From: an uncultured Clostridia bacterium
Lineage (GTDB): Bacteria > Bacillota > Clostridia > TANB77 > CAG-508
DNA length: 10,579 nucleotides
Direction of reading: 5' to 3'
NCBI GenBank assembly: GCA_934179885.1
Contig: CAKPQY010000010.1
Location: 1 to 10,579, forward strand
In this document: piece by piece, positions 1 through 6,803 of the stretch
Numbering within the stretch: position 1 is the stretch's first letter
How the letters are laid out: each line of letters starts with the position of its first letter
The notes under the pieces: model-generated
Told to the model about the DNA's origin: nothing
Seen by the model: the letters and a program-made list of their open reading frames with translations, nothing else
Database searches by the model: none
Made by a program: the position numbers and the translations under genes

Positions 1-1305
1 TATTATGGAAAAGATGATAACTGGTGGATAGCAGGAGAAGAAGGACCATGTGGACCAGACACAGAAATGTTCTATGATACAGGAAAACCAGCATGTGGAC
101 CAGATTGTCAACCTAGCTGTGATTGTGGTAAATATGTTGAAATATGGAACAATGTATTTATGGAATATTTCAAAGACAAAGATGGAAAATATACAAAATT
201 AGCACAGAAAAATGTTGATACAGGTTTAGGACTAGAAAGAATGACAATGTTATTGCAAGGAAAAGAAACACCATTTGATACTGAAATTTTCAAACCAGTA
301 ATGGATAAATTAGTAGAATTAGAAAAAGTAGATATAATAGAAAGCAGAAGAATAATAGCAGAACATTTACGTTCAAGCATGATGATTATATCTGATGGTG
401 GAAGACCAAGTAATGTTGACAGAGGATATGTTTTAAGAAGATTAATTCGTAGAATGGTTAGACATATGAACAAATTGCAAATAAATCTAGATGAAATATC
501 AACTTTGATAGATATAAATGTGGAAAACTTAAAGGAAATGTATCCAGAATTAGAAACTAATTGCGAAACAATAAAATCAGTAATAATAGAAGAAAAAAAT
601 AAATTTGTAAAAACACTTGCACATGGAGAAAAAGAATTCCAAAAAGAAATGAATAGAGCAAAAGAACAAGGAAAAACTATGATAGATGGACAAGTGGTAT
701 TCAAATTATATGACACATATGGATTCCCACCAGAAGTAACAAAAGAATTAGCAGAAGAAAATGAAATGACAGTAGATATGGAAAAATTTGATGAATTATT
801 TAAAGCACATCAAGAAAAATCAAGATTAGGTTCAGAACAAAAATTTAAAGGTGGTTTAGCAGAACAAAATGATATAACAATTGCATACCATACAGCAACA
901 CATTTACTAAATGCAGCATTAAAAGTTGTATTAGGACCTGGTACACATCAAAGAGGTTCAAATATTACAGTAGATAGAATGAGATTTGACTTCAACTGTG
1001 ACCATAAAATGACAGATGAAGAAAAACAAAAAACAGAAGATTTAGTAAATCAATGGATACAAGAAGGTTTAGATGTAACAGTAGAAGAGATGAAAAAAGA
1101 GGATGCTGTTAAATCAGGAGCAGAATGTATGTTTATTGAAAAATATCCAGATGTTGTTACAGTGTATTCAATAGGGGATGTTTCAAAAGAACTATGTGGT
1201 GGACCTCATGTTAAGAATACATCAGAACTTGGTACATTTAAAATAAAAAAAGAAGAGGCAAGCTCTGCAGGAGTTAGAAGAATAAAAGCCATTTTGGAAA
1301 AATAA
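1..1305 (+). CDS. alaS: Alanyl-tRNA synthetase, short form, C-terminal 434 residues (5' end outside window)
   Basis: The enzyme charges tRNA-Ala and hydrolyses mischarged Ser/Gly-tRNA-Ala in the cytoplasm. The reading frame is open from base 1, so the first ATG at 67 is internal. Numbered from base 1, the class II catalytic core is visible as GPCGPDTEMFYDTG (residues 15-28), EIWNNVFMEY (47-56) and VDTGLGLER (72-80), followed by the helical tRNA-recognition domain with RRLIRRMVRH. The editing domain has its metal ligands H297 and H301 (HTATH), C399 and H403 (CGGPH, where E. coli has CGGTH). The domain before HTATH that normally carries a TPFYAESGGQ-like motif is absent, and the protein ends at GVRRIKAILEK without the oligomerisation/C-Ala domain. 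An insertion holds C32, C36, C40 and C42. The family call is secure. The short architecture resembles compact AlaRS forms seen in some Clostridia and candidate-phylum bacteria, recalled rather than checked. A second full-length alaS elsewhere in the genome is possible. Confidence 0.93.
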   Translation, partial: YYGKDDNWWIAGEEGPCGPDTEMFYDTGKPACGPDCQPSCDCGKYVEIWNNVFMEYFKDKDGKYTKLAQKNVDTGLGLERMTMLLQGKETPFDTEIFKPVMDKLVELEKVDIIESRRIIAEHLRSSMMIISDGGRPSNVDRGYVLRRLIRRMVRHMNKLQINLDEISTLIDINVENLKEMYPELETNCETIKSVIIEEKNKFVKTLAHGEKEFQKEMNRAKEQGKTMIDGQVVFKLYDTYGFPPEVTKELAEENEMTVDMEKFDELFKAHQEKSRLGSEQKFKGGLAEQNDITIAYHTATHLLNAALKVVLGPGTHQRGSNITVDRMRFDFNCDHKMTDEEKQKTEDLVNQWIQEGLDVTVEEMKKEDAVKSGAECMFIEKYPDVVTVYSIGDVSKELCGGPHVKNTSELGTFKIKKEEASSAGVRRIKAILEK

Positions 1306-1309
1306 AAAG

Positions 1310-1340
1310 AGGGATTTTGGGGACGGGACTCAAAATCCCT
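1310..1340. repeat. Left terminal hairpin of the intergenic element
   Basis: A perfect 10-bp stem pairs AGGGATTTTG (1310-1319) with CAAAATCCCT (1331-1340) across an 11-nt loop containing GGGACGGGAC. It begins 4 nt after the alaS stop, but an ATAATATAAT run follows instead of a T-tract, so it is not a standard intrinsic terminator, although it may slow polymerase or protect the 3' end. The GGGACGG core in its loop is shared with the repeat at 6721-6797. Confidence 0.75.
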
Positions 1341-1535
1341 ATAATATAATTTAGTATTAAATAGTTATATATATTAAAATATCGTTTCTTACTGGTCGGA
1401 ATTATCATATAAACAAATCAGTTATTTGTTCTTATATAGAGAAGTTAACCTAGCTAATCTGTATGAATATGTTTCCTCCCAAACTGCGCGAAACTTTATT
1501 TTAATATATATAACTATAACAATTAAATTTAGAAG

Positions 1536-1565
1536 AGGGATTTTGAAGTTTGTCCTCAAATCCCT
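1536..1565. repeat. Right terminal hairpin of the intergenic element, next to the HIT ribosome binding site
   Basis: AGGGATTT (1536-1543) pairs with AAATCCCT (1558-1565). A one-base bulge at T1544 allows further pairing of GA (1545-1546) with TC (1556-1557). It is an inverted, diverged copy of the left hairpin and stops 3 nt before the AAGGAG ribosome binding site of the downstream gene (1569-1574), so it could influence translation or stabilise the transcript's 5' end. Confidence 0.65.
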
Positions 1566-1579
1566 AAAAAGGAGAAAAA

Positions 1580-1924
1580 ATGGAAGATTGTTTATTTTGT
1601 AAAATTATAAAAGGAGAAATTCCTTCAAGTAAAGTGTATGAGGATGATGAAATATTAGCATTTAATGATATAAATCCAGCAGCACCAATTCATATACTAG
1701 TTATACCAAAAAAACATATAACATCATTAGCACATATGGAAAAAGAGGATGAGGTTATAGTTGGAAAAATTTACGGTGTTATAAATAAAATAGCAGAAGA
1801 TCAAGGCTTTAAAGAAAATGGATATAGAGTAATAGTTAATTGTGGTAAAGATGCAGGTCAAGAGGTTATGCATTTACATTTTCATTTATTAGCAGGTGAA
1901 AAATTTGGAGATAAAATAGTATAA
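1580..1924 (+). CDS. HIT-family (Hint-type) nucleotide hydrolase
   Basis: A 114-residue histidine-triad protein of the usual Hint length, expected to be a cytosolic homodimer that hydrolyses phosphoramidates and nucleoside monophosphate esters such as acyl- or aminoacyl-adenylates. The signature H-x-H-x-H is HLHFHLLAG, with H98, H100 and H102; H100 is the predicted nucleophile by analogy with the middle His of the triad in Hint1. The N-terminal CLFC (C4, C7) matches the zinc-binding Cys pair common in this branch, and IPKKH (residues 42-46) and the Asp/Asn-rich strand FNDINPAAP (28-36) are typical. The start is set by AAGGAG at 1569-1574, 5 nt before the ATG. No convincing promoter is visible directly upstream, so it may be read through from alaS across the repeat element. 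Its physiological substrate cannot be told from the sequence. Confidence 0.93.
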   Translation: MEDCLFCKIIKGEIPSSKVYEDDEILAFNDINPAAPIHILVIPKKHITSLAHMEKEDEVIVGKIYGVINKIAEDQGFKENGYRVIVNCGKDAGQEVMHLHFHLLAGEKFGDKIV

Positions 1925-1939
1925 ATTTTCTTAAAAGAT

Positions 1940-1968
1940 TTGTAAAGTATTATCTAATATGCTATAAT
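1940..1968 (+). promoter_or_regulatory. Extended -10 sigma-A-type promoter for the sortase gene
   Basis: TTGTAA at 1940-1945 and a perfect TATAAT at 1963-1968 are separated by 17 nt, and a TGC directly before the -10 makes an extended -10 element. It begins 15 nt after the HIT stop and ends 39 nt before the sortase ATG. This is the strongest promoter-like sequence in the left half of the window. Confidence 0.72.
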
Positions 1969-2007
1969 ATATATAGGATTGAAATTTAATGTACGGAGGT
2001 AAAAATT

Positions 2008-2691
2008 ATGTTTGAGAGTAAATATAGTAAAGTTTTAACAGTTATATTAGTTATAGTAATAATAGCTATAATTGCATTATTGGGATTTTTAGCATTTGAT
2101 TATATACAAAAAATTAATATAACAAAACAGGCATCTAATTTTGTTAAAGATTATCAAGGAAACGTTAATACAGGGGAACAAAATGTTATTGAAAATAATT
2201 CAGAACCAGAAAATGTTGTATTAGAAAATATAGTTGAGACTCCAATAGAAAACACAGGAACAAGTGGAACATCAAATAAAAAAACATATAATGGATATAC
2301 AGTAGCAGGAACTATGAAAATACCTGCAATAAATCTTGAATATCCAATAGTAGAAGAAGTATCAGGACCAGCATTAGAGAAGGCATTAGTAGTATTATAT
2401 CCAGGTGGTGATAATTTAAATTTACCAGGAAACACAGTAATAATAGGACATAATTATAGAAATGGAACATTCTTTTCAAATTTAAAGAAATTGTCTAATG
2501 GTGCAAAAATTTATGTAACAGATTATAGAGGAAAGTCTTTAACATATGAAGTTTATAATAAATTTGAAACATCTTCAACAGATACATCATTTTATAATAG
2601 AGATACAAATGGTTTAGCAGAATTAACATTATCAACTTGTACAGATGCAAGTAATGATCAAAGAACAATTATTTTTGCAAAACAAATTTAA
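2008..2691 (+). CDS. Membrane-anchored sortase (transpeptidase), class not assigned
   Basis: A 227-residue sortase, which would cleave a sorting motif in secreted proteins and join them to the cell wall or to each other on the outer face of the membrane. An uncleaved N-terminal membrane helix spans about residues 9-30, followed by a polar Asn/Glu/Thr-rich linker to about 95, then the sortase beta-barrel beginning at GTMKIPAINLEYPI. The three catalytic residues are present: H148 (IIGHNYRNGTFF), C211 (TLSTCTD) and R219 (DQRTIIFA). The TLSTC box and HNY motif look B- or D-like. GGAGGT at 1995-2000 lies 7 nt before the ATG. It has its own promoter and terminator, so it is probably monocistronic. 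No sorting-signal substrate or pilin gene lies nearby, so it may be a housekeeping sortase acting on proteins encoded elsewhere. Confidence 0.9.
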   Translation: MFESKYSKVLTVILVIVIIAIIALLGFLAFDYIQKINITKQASNFVKDYQGNVNTGEQNVIENNSEPENVVLENIVETPIENTGTSGTSNKKTYNGYTVAGTMKIPAINLEYPIVEEVSGPALEKALVVLYPGGDNLNLPGNTVIIGHNYRNGTFFSNLKKLSNGAKIYVTDYRGKSLTYEVYNKFETSSTDTSFYNRDTNGLAELTLSTCTDASNDQRTIIFAKQI

Positions 2692-2699
2692 TAAAAAAG

Positions 2700-2744
2700 A
2701 AAGAGAAAACGTTGGAAACTTGAACCATCGGTTTCTCTTTTTTT
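2700..2744 (+). terminator. Intrinsic terminator after the sortase gene
   Basis: AAAGAGAAA (2700-2708) pairs with TTTCTCTTT (2732-2740), and the stem continues through CGTTGG/CCATCG (2710-2715 with 2725-2730) with a T/T mismatch and an A/G mismatch at the junction. The loop is AAACTTGAA, and an uninterrupted run of seven T (2738-2744) follows. It starts 9 nt after the stop codon. Confidence 0.85.
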
Positions 2745-2766
2745 GTTATAAATTTATAAAAAATAC

Positions 2767-2795
2767 TTTCAAAATAGCGAAAAATGTTATACAAT
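2767..2795 (+). promoter_or_regulatory. Probable promoter for the recJ-relA-MBL-hisS operon
   Basis: TTTCAA (2767-2772) and TACAAT (2790-2795) are spaced by 17 nt, just after the sortase terminator and 31 nt before the recJ ATG. Both hexamers depart from consensus, and AT-rich sequence offers alternatives such as TATACA at 2788-2793. The position after a terminator supports a promoter here more than the hexamers do. Confidence 0.45.
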
Positions 2796-2825
2796 ATATG
2801 AAAATTAAAAAACAAGGAGAAATGT

Positions 2826-4511
2826 ATGAATAAAAAATGGCAGATATATGAAACAGATGAAGCAAAAATTAACAGGATATCGCAAAAATACAATTTAAAC
2901 AAACTGCTATTATCAATAATAATAAATAGAAATATTAGAGAAGAAGACATAGAAGTATTTTTAAATCCAACAAGAAACAATTTTCATGATCCATTTTTAA
3001 TGCCAGATATGGAAATAGCTGTAGAACGAATAATAAAAGCCATAAATAATAAAGAAAAAATAATAATTTATGGTGATTATGATGTAGATGGAATTACAAG
3101 TATAACAGTACTAAAAAGCTTTTTTGAAGATAGAGGGATTAAAGTAGATCAATATATTCCTAACAGACTAGCAGAAGGATATGGATTAAATAAACCTGCA
3201 ATTGATGAAATTGCCAAAAACAATTATAATTTGATGATAACAGTAGACTGCGGTATTTCAGGAATAGAAGAAATAGAATATGCAAATTCTCTAGGACTAG
3301 AAATAATAGTAACAGACCATCACGAAGTTGGAGATAAACTTCCAAATGCAATAGCTGTTGTTAATGCCAAAAGAAAAGATAATCAATATCCATGCAGAGA
3401 TTTAGCAGGAGTAGGAGTTGTATTCAAATTAATACAAGCAATTGGAATAAAATTAGGACTAGAAGAGAAAGAATATTTAAAATATTTAGATATTGTGTGT
3501 GTTGGTACAATATCAGATATAGTGCCATTAGTAGATGAAAATAGAGTTATTGCTAAACTAGGATTAATGTTAGTAAAGCAAACAAAAAATATGGGATTAA
3601 AATCTTTATTAATCTCGTCAGGGTATAAAAACATTGATTCAAATACAATATCATTTGGTGTAGCACCAAGAATAAATGCATGCGGAAGAATGGGACATGC
3701 AGATGAAGCATTAAAATTATTTTTATCAAAAGATATTTATGAAGTAAATGAATTAACAAAAAAGTTAAATGACTATAATTCATTAAGACAAGAAAAAGAA
3801 AAAGCAATTTATGAAGATGCAATAAATCAAATAGAAACAAATAAATTAAATGAAAAAAATGCAATAATAATTGCAGGTGAAAATTGGCATCATGGTGTAA
3901 TTGGAATAGTATCTTCAAAAATTACAGAATTATATTTTAAACCAAGTATTTTATTGTGCTATGAAGATGATTTGGCTAAAGGTTCTGGAAGAAGCATACC
4001 AGGATTTGATTTACATGAGGCATTAATGAAATGCCAAAACACAATAGAAAGATTTGGTGGACATAGCATGGCAGTAGGAATTACAATAAAAAGAGATAAA
4101 TTTGAAGAATTTTCAGAACAATTTGAAAAAATAGCAAAAGATGCTAAAATAGATGAAATAATTCCTATTATAAATATAGATGCAAAAATTAATTTAAGCG
4201 AAATTAATAAAGAAATGGTAGCAAGCTTAAAACAATTAGAACCATTTGGAGAAGGAAACAAAACACCAATATTTGCTTTTAAAAATCTAAAAATAGATTC
4301 AATAAGGGCTTTATCAGAAGGAAAGCATATTAAGATGACTTTAAAAGATGGAAATGTTATAATAAATGCAATTGGATTTAATTTGGGTTATTTGGCTGAT
4401 GAATATAGAATCGGTGATAAAATTGATGTGGTTGGAACATTGGAAATCAATAGTTTTAATGGAGTTGATAATTTACAAATTAATATTAAAGATGTAATGA
4501 AGTCAATTTAA
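2826..4511 (+). CDS. recJ: Single-stranded-DNA-specific 5'-3' exonuclease RecJ
   Basis: A 561-residue RecJ (E. coli RecJ is 577), a manganese-dependent exonuclease acting in recombination, mismatch and base-excision repair. DHH-domain motifs are intact: IYGDYDVDGITS (D84, D86, D88), TVDCGIS (D141), VTDHHE (D164, H165, H166) and a further aspartate in GTISDIVPL (D231). The DHHA1 domain shows GSGRSIPGFDL (387-396) and GGHSMAVG (411-418). The C-terminal part from about residue 460 is the expected OB-like DNA-binding domain. The start ATG at 2826 has AAGGAG at 2814-2819, 6 nt upstream; an overlapping ATG at 2822 is out of frame. The stop is followed after 16 nt by the relA start, consistent with one transcript. 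No defect is seen. Confidence 0.96.
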   Translation: MNKKWQIYETDEAKINRISQKYNLNKLLLSIIINRNIREEDIEVFLNPTRNNFHDPFLMPDMEIAVERIIKAINNKEKIIIYGDYDVDGITSITVLKSFFEDRGIKVDQYIPNRLAEGYGLNKPAIDEIAKNNYNLMITVDCGISGIEEIEYANSLGLEIIVTDHHEVGDKLPNAIAVVNAKRKDNQYPCRDLAGVGVVFKLIQAIGIKLGLEEKEYLKYLDIVCVGTISDIVPLVDENRVIAKLGLMLVKQTKNMGLKSLLISSGYKNIDSNTISFGVAPRINACGRMGHADEALKLFLSKDIYEVNELTKKLNDYNSLRQEKEKAIYEDAINQIETNKLNEKNAIIIAGENWHHGVIGIVSSKITELYFKPSILLCYEDDLAKGSGRSIPGFDLHEALMKCQNTIERFGGHSMAVGITIKRDKFEEFSEQFEKIAKDAKIDEIIPIINIDAKINLSEINKEMVASLKQLEPFGEGNKTPIFAFKNLKIDSIRALSEGKHIKMTLKDGNVIINAIGFNLGYLADEYRIGDKIDVVGTLEINSFNGVDNLQINIKDVMKSI

Positions 4512-4527
4512 ATAAGAGGTGAAAAAA

Positions 4528-6720
4528 GTGCAAGAAAATAATAAAGAAATAACAATACAAGATGTAATAGCAAAAAAGAAAGAAACAACAAAAAGAGTTG
4601 ACAGCAAACAAATAATGAAAGCATATAACTATGCAGTAGAACATCATGGAGATCAAAAAAGACATTCAGGAGAACCATATATAATTCATCCAATAAACGT
4701 AGCTTACATTTTAGCAGGTGTAGGTTTAGATGAAGCAACAATATGTGCTGCACTTTTACATGATGTTGTAGAAGATACTGATGTAACTGATGGTGATTTA
4801 AGAAGAGATTTCGGTGATGAAGTTGCAGATATGGTAGCAGGTGTGACAAAACTTAGTACAATGCAATTTTCAACGGTTGAAGAACAACAAGTAGAAGATT
4901 ATAGAAAAATGTTTTTAGCAATGGGGAAAGATATTAGAGTTATCATTATAAAACTTGCAGATAGACTTCATAACATGAGAACTTTAAAATTTCTAAAAAG
5001 AGATAGACAAATAGCAAATGCAAAAGAAACAATGGAAATATATGCACCACTTGCAAATCGTTTAGGTCTATATTCAATGAAATGGGAACTAGAGGACTTA
5101 GCATTTAAATATTTATACCCAGAAGAGTATCATGAATTAGTTGAAGGAATAAACAAAAAAAGAGAAGAAAGATTAAAATTTATTGAAAAAATAATGGATG
5201 ATATACGAGTTCAACTAAAAAAACAACATATAGATGCCGAAGTAACAGGAAGAGCAAAACATTTATATAGTATTTATAGAAAAATGAAAAGAGATAATAA
5301 AACACTAGACCAAATATATGATTTGTTTGCATTACGTATATTAGTTAATTCAGTAAAAGACTGTTATGCAGCTTTAGGTGTAGTACATGAAATGTATAGT
5401 CCAATGCCAGGAAGATTTAAAGACTATATAGCTGTGCCAAAACCTAATATGTATCAATCAATACATACAACACTTTTAGGAGAAAAAGGAACACCATTTG
5501 AAGTGCAAATACGTACATGGGATATGCATAGAATTGCTGAATACGGAATTGCAGCACACTGGGCATATAAAGAGGCAAGTTATTTTGGAAAAAAACAAGC
5601 TGTAAAAGTAGAAGAAGACAAGTTAGCATGGCTTAGAGAATCACTAGAATGGCAAAAAGATATGCAAGACCCACAAGAATTTCTAGAAACATTAAAAACA
5701 GAATTATTTGAAGATGAAGTATATGTATTTACACCCAAAGGAGCTATAAAAGTATTACCAAGGGATGCAACACCAATAGACTTTGCATATTCAATACATG
5801 AAGAAATAGGAAATCATATGACTGGATGCAAAATAAATAGCAAAATGATGCCAATAATAACACCATTAAAAAGTGGAGATATCATAGAAATTATAACATC
5901 AGATAATTCAAAAGGACCAAGTAGAGATTGGCTTAAATTTGTAAAAAGTACAAAAGCTAAAAACAAGATTAATAGTTGGTTCAAAAAAGAAGAAAGAGCA
6001 GAGAACATTGAAAAAGGAAAAGACTTAATAGAAAAAGAAATAAAAAGAATAGGAGTTTCTTATACAGATTTATTTAAAAATCAATATATCGAGCCAATGC
6101 TAGATAGATATAAATATAAGAACTTAGAAGAAATGTATGCAGCAGTTGGATTTGGAGCAAATTCAGCAGTAAAAATAATTGCTAGAATGTTACAAGAGTA
6201 CAGAAAAGAACATACAGAAGAAAATGTTGAAGAAAAATTAGAACAATTAAGTAAACAAAAAGAAAGAAAACAAAAGCCATCAAGTTCAGGAATTGTGGTA
6301 AAAGGAATAGACAACTGTTTAGTAAAATTATCAAGATGTTGTAATCCACTTCCAGGAGACGAAATAATAGGATATATAACAAAAGGAAGAGGAGTATCAG
6401 TCCATAGAAAAGACTGTATAAATGTAAAAGACTTATTAACTGAAGAAAACAGGATGATAGATGTAAAGTGGTATGAAGAGGCAAAAGAAAACTATAATGT
6501 AAATATAGAAGTTTTAGCAAATGACAGAAATGGATTATTGGTTGATATTTTGAATGCAGCTAAGGATACAAATAGTAAGCTTATGGGAGTTAATACTAAG
6601 GTTACAAAGGAGAGAATTGCAATAATTGAACTTAATATTGAAGTAGAAAATATAGAAGAGTTAAATAAAGTAATAAGAGCTATTAAAAAAGTTGATAGTG
6701 TATATGAAGTAAGGAGGTGA
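4528..6720 (+). CDS. relA: Bifunctional (p)ppGpp synthetase/hydrolase (long RSH, Rel)
   Basis: A 730-residue long RelA/SpoT homologue controlling the stringent response at the ribosome. From the GTG at 4528: the HD hydrolase domain (about 25-175) has H54, HDVVEDT at 78-84 and LADRLHNMRTL; the synthetase domain (about 235-345) has GRAKHLYSIYRKM, YQSIHTT and RFKD at 296-299, the charge pattern of bifunctional Rel rather than the EFDD of E. coli RelA. TGS (about 395-457) begins at VYVFTPKG. A zinc-finger/RIS domain has C604, C605, H626 and C630, and an ACT domain fills the last 70 residues. Hydrolase and synthetase therefore both look active. An earlier in-frame GTG at 4519 overlaps the AGAGGTG ribosome binding site (4515-4521), so 4528, with 6-nt spacing, is preferred. 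The TGA stop is embedded in the next gene's AAGGAGG. Confidence 0.95.
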   Translation: MQENNKEITIQDVIAKKKETTKRVDSKQIMKAYNYAVEHHGDQKRHSGEPYIIHPINVAYILAGVGLDEATICAALLHDVVEDTDVTDGDLRRDFGDEVADMVAGVTKLSTMQFSTVEEQQVEDYRKMFLAMGKDIRVIIIKLADRLHNMRTLKFLKRDRQIANAKETMEIYAPLANRLGLYSMKWELEDLAFKYLYPEEYHELVEGINKKREERLKFIEKIMDDIRVQLKKQHIDAEVTGRAKHLYSIYRKMKRDNKTLDQIYDLFALRILVNSVKDCYAALGVVHEMYSPMPGRFKDYIAVPKPNMYQSIHTTLLGEKGTPFEVQIRTWDMHRIAEYGIAAHWAYKEASYFGKKQAVKVEEDKLAWLRESLEWQKDMQDPQEFLETLKTELFEDEVYVFTPKGAIKVLPRDATPIDFAYSIHEEIGNHMTGCKINSKMMPIITPLKSGDIIEIITSDNSKGPSRDWLKFVKSTKAKNKINSWFKKEERAENIEKGKDLIEKEIKRIGVSYTDLFKNQYIEPMLDRYKYKNLEEMYAAVGFGANSAVKIIARMLQEYRKEHTEENVEEKLEQLSKQKERKQKPSSSGIVVKGIDNCLVKLSRCCNPLPGDEIIGYITKGRGVSVHRKDCINVKDLLTEENRMIDVKWYEEAKENYNVNIEVLANDRNGLLVDILNAAKDTNSKLMGVNTKVTKERIAIIELNIEVENIEELNKVIRAIKKVDSVYEVRR
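6711..6717 (+). promoter_or_regulatory. Ribosome binding site of the metallo-hydrolase gene, separated from its ATG by a repeat
   Basis: A perfect AAGGAGG overlaps the last two codons of relA and touches its TGA stop. The nearest credible start for the downstream gene is the ATG at 6804, 86 nt away, far outside working range in a linear message. The intervening bases 6721-6797 are a palindromic repeat. If it folds, the unpaired distance is 3 nt (6718-6720) plus 6 nt (6798-6803), giving 9 nt. Confidence 0.7.
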
Positions 6721-6797
6721 CCCAGAGGGGACGGTTCTTTTTGGGACATAATGTAAAAAAATGGGAAAATGTCCCAATAAGAACCGTCCCTCTTGGG
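6721..6797. repeat. Palindromic GGGACGGTTCTT repeat (REP/MITE-like) between relA and the metallo-hydrolase gene
   Basis: Two 27-nt arms, 6721-6747 and 6771-6797, are inverted copies with 4 mismatches, and AT at 6748-6749 pairs with AT at 6769-6770. The loop is about 19 nt. The arm core GGGACGGTTCTT matches a short palindromic repeat I recall as scattered between genes in Clostridia and other Firmicutes, similar to REP sequences mobilised by RAYT-type transposases; no transposase is in this window. Because of the palindrome, both strands encode related peptides (GRFFLGH and GRFLLGH), which makes spurious coding extensions. No T-tract follows, so it is not a standard terminator. Confidence 0.8.
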
Positions 6798-6803
6798 ACA
6801 AAA

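Larger units (their letters stand above)
1309..1566. repeat. Nested inverted-repeat element (MITE-like or structured RNA) filling the alaS-HIT gap
   Basis: The gap between the alaS stop and the HIT ribosome binding site is one large imperfect palindrome. Each end carries its own hairpin (1310-1340 and 1536-1565), and the two ends are inverted copies of one another: GAGGGATTTTG occurs at 1309-1319 and again at 1535-1545. Further in, a perfect 21-bp arm at 1361-1381 is the reverse complement of 1497-1517, and GTTTC at 1384-1388 matches GAAAC at 1490-1494. The core holds another hairpin (1407-1418 with 1424-1429 and 1432-1437, loop CAGTT). No ORF of usable length is present, and the core includes a locally GC-rich patch (CTGCGCG). 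A-runs flank both ends, a weak candidate target duplication. The form fits a non-autonomous palindromic repeat or a structured RNA. I recognise no named family. Confidence 0.7.

Noticed and set aside
108..716. 202-residue minus-strand open frame inside alaS
   Set aside because: It lies antisense to well-conserved AlaRS codons. Its composition (Ile, Ser, Phe and Leu rich) is what AT-rich antisense gives, and no start signals are seen.
1310..1340. Intrinsic terminator for alaS
   Set aside because: The stem is good, but the following sequence is ATAATATAAT, not a T-tract, and the same hairpin recurs inverted at the other end of the element, so a repeat unit is the better description.
1463..1504. 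13-codon peptide (MNMFPPKLRETLF) in the alaS-HIT gap
   Set aside because: There is no ribosome binding site, it falls inside the inverted-repeat element, and its codons CTG and CGC are atypical of this genome.
2645..2833. Small plus-strand frame spanning the sortase end and terminator
   Set aside because: It overlaps the sortase C-terminus, runs through the terminator stem and has no ribosome binding site.
6717..6803. N-terminal extension of the metallo-hydrolase from an in-frame GTG at 6717 (29 extra residues)
   Set aside because: The GTG overlaps the AAGGAGG it would need, and the extra residues are encoded entirely by the palindromic repeat; the conserved MBL fold starts at the ATG at 6804.
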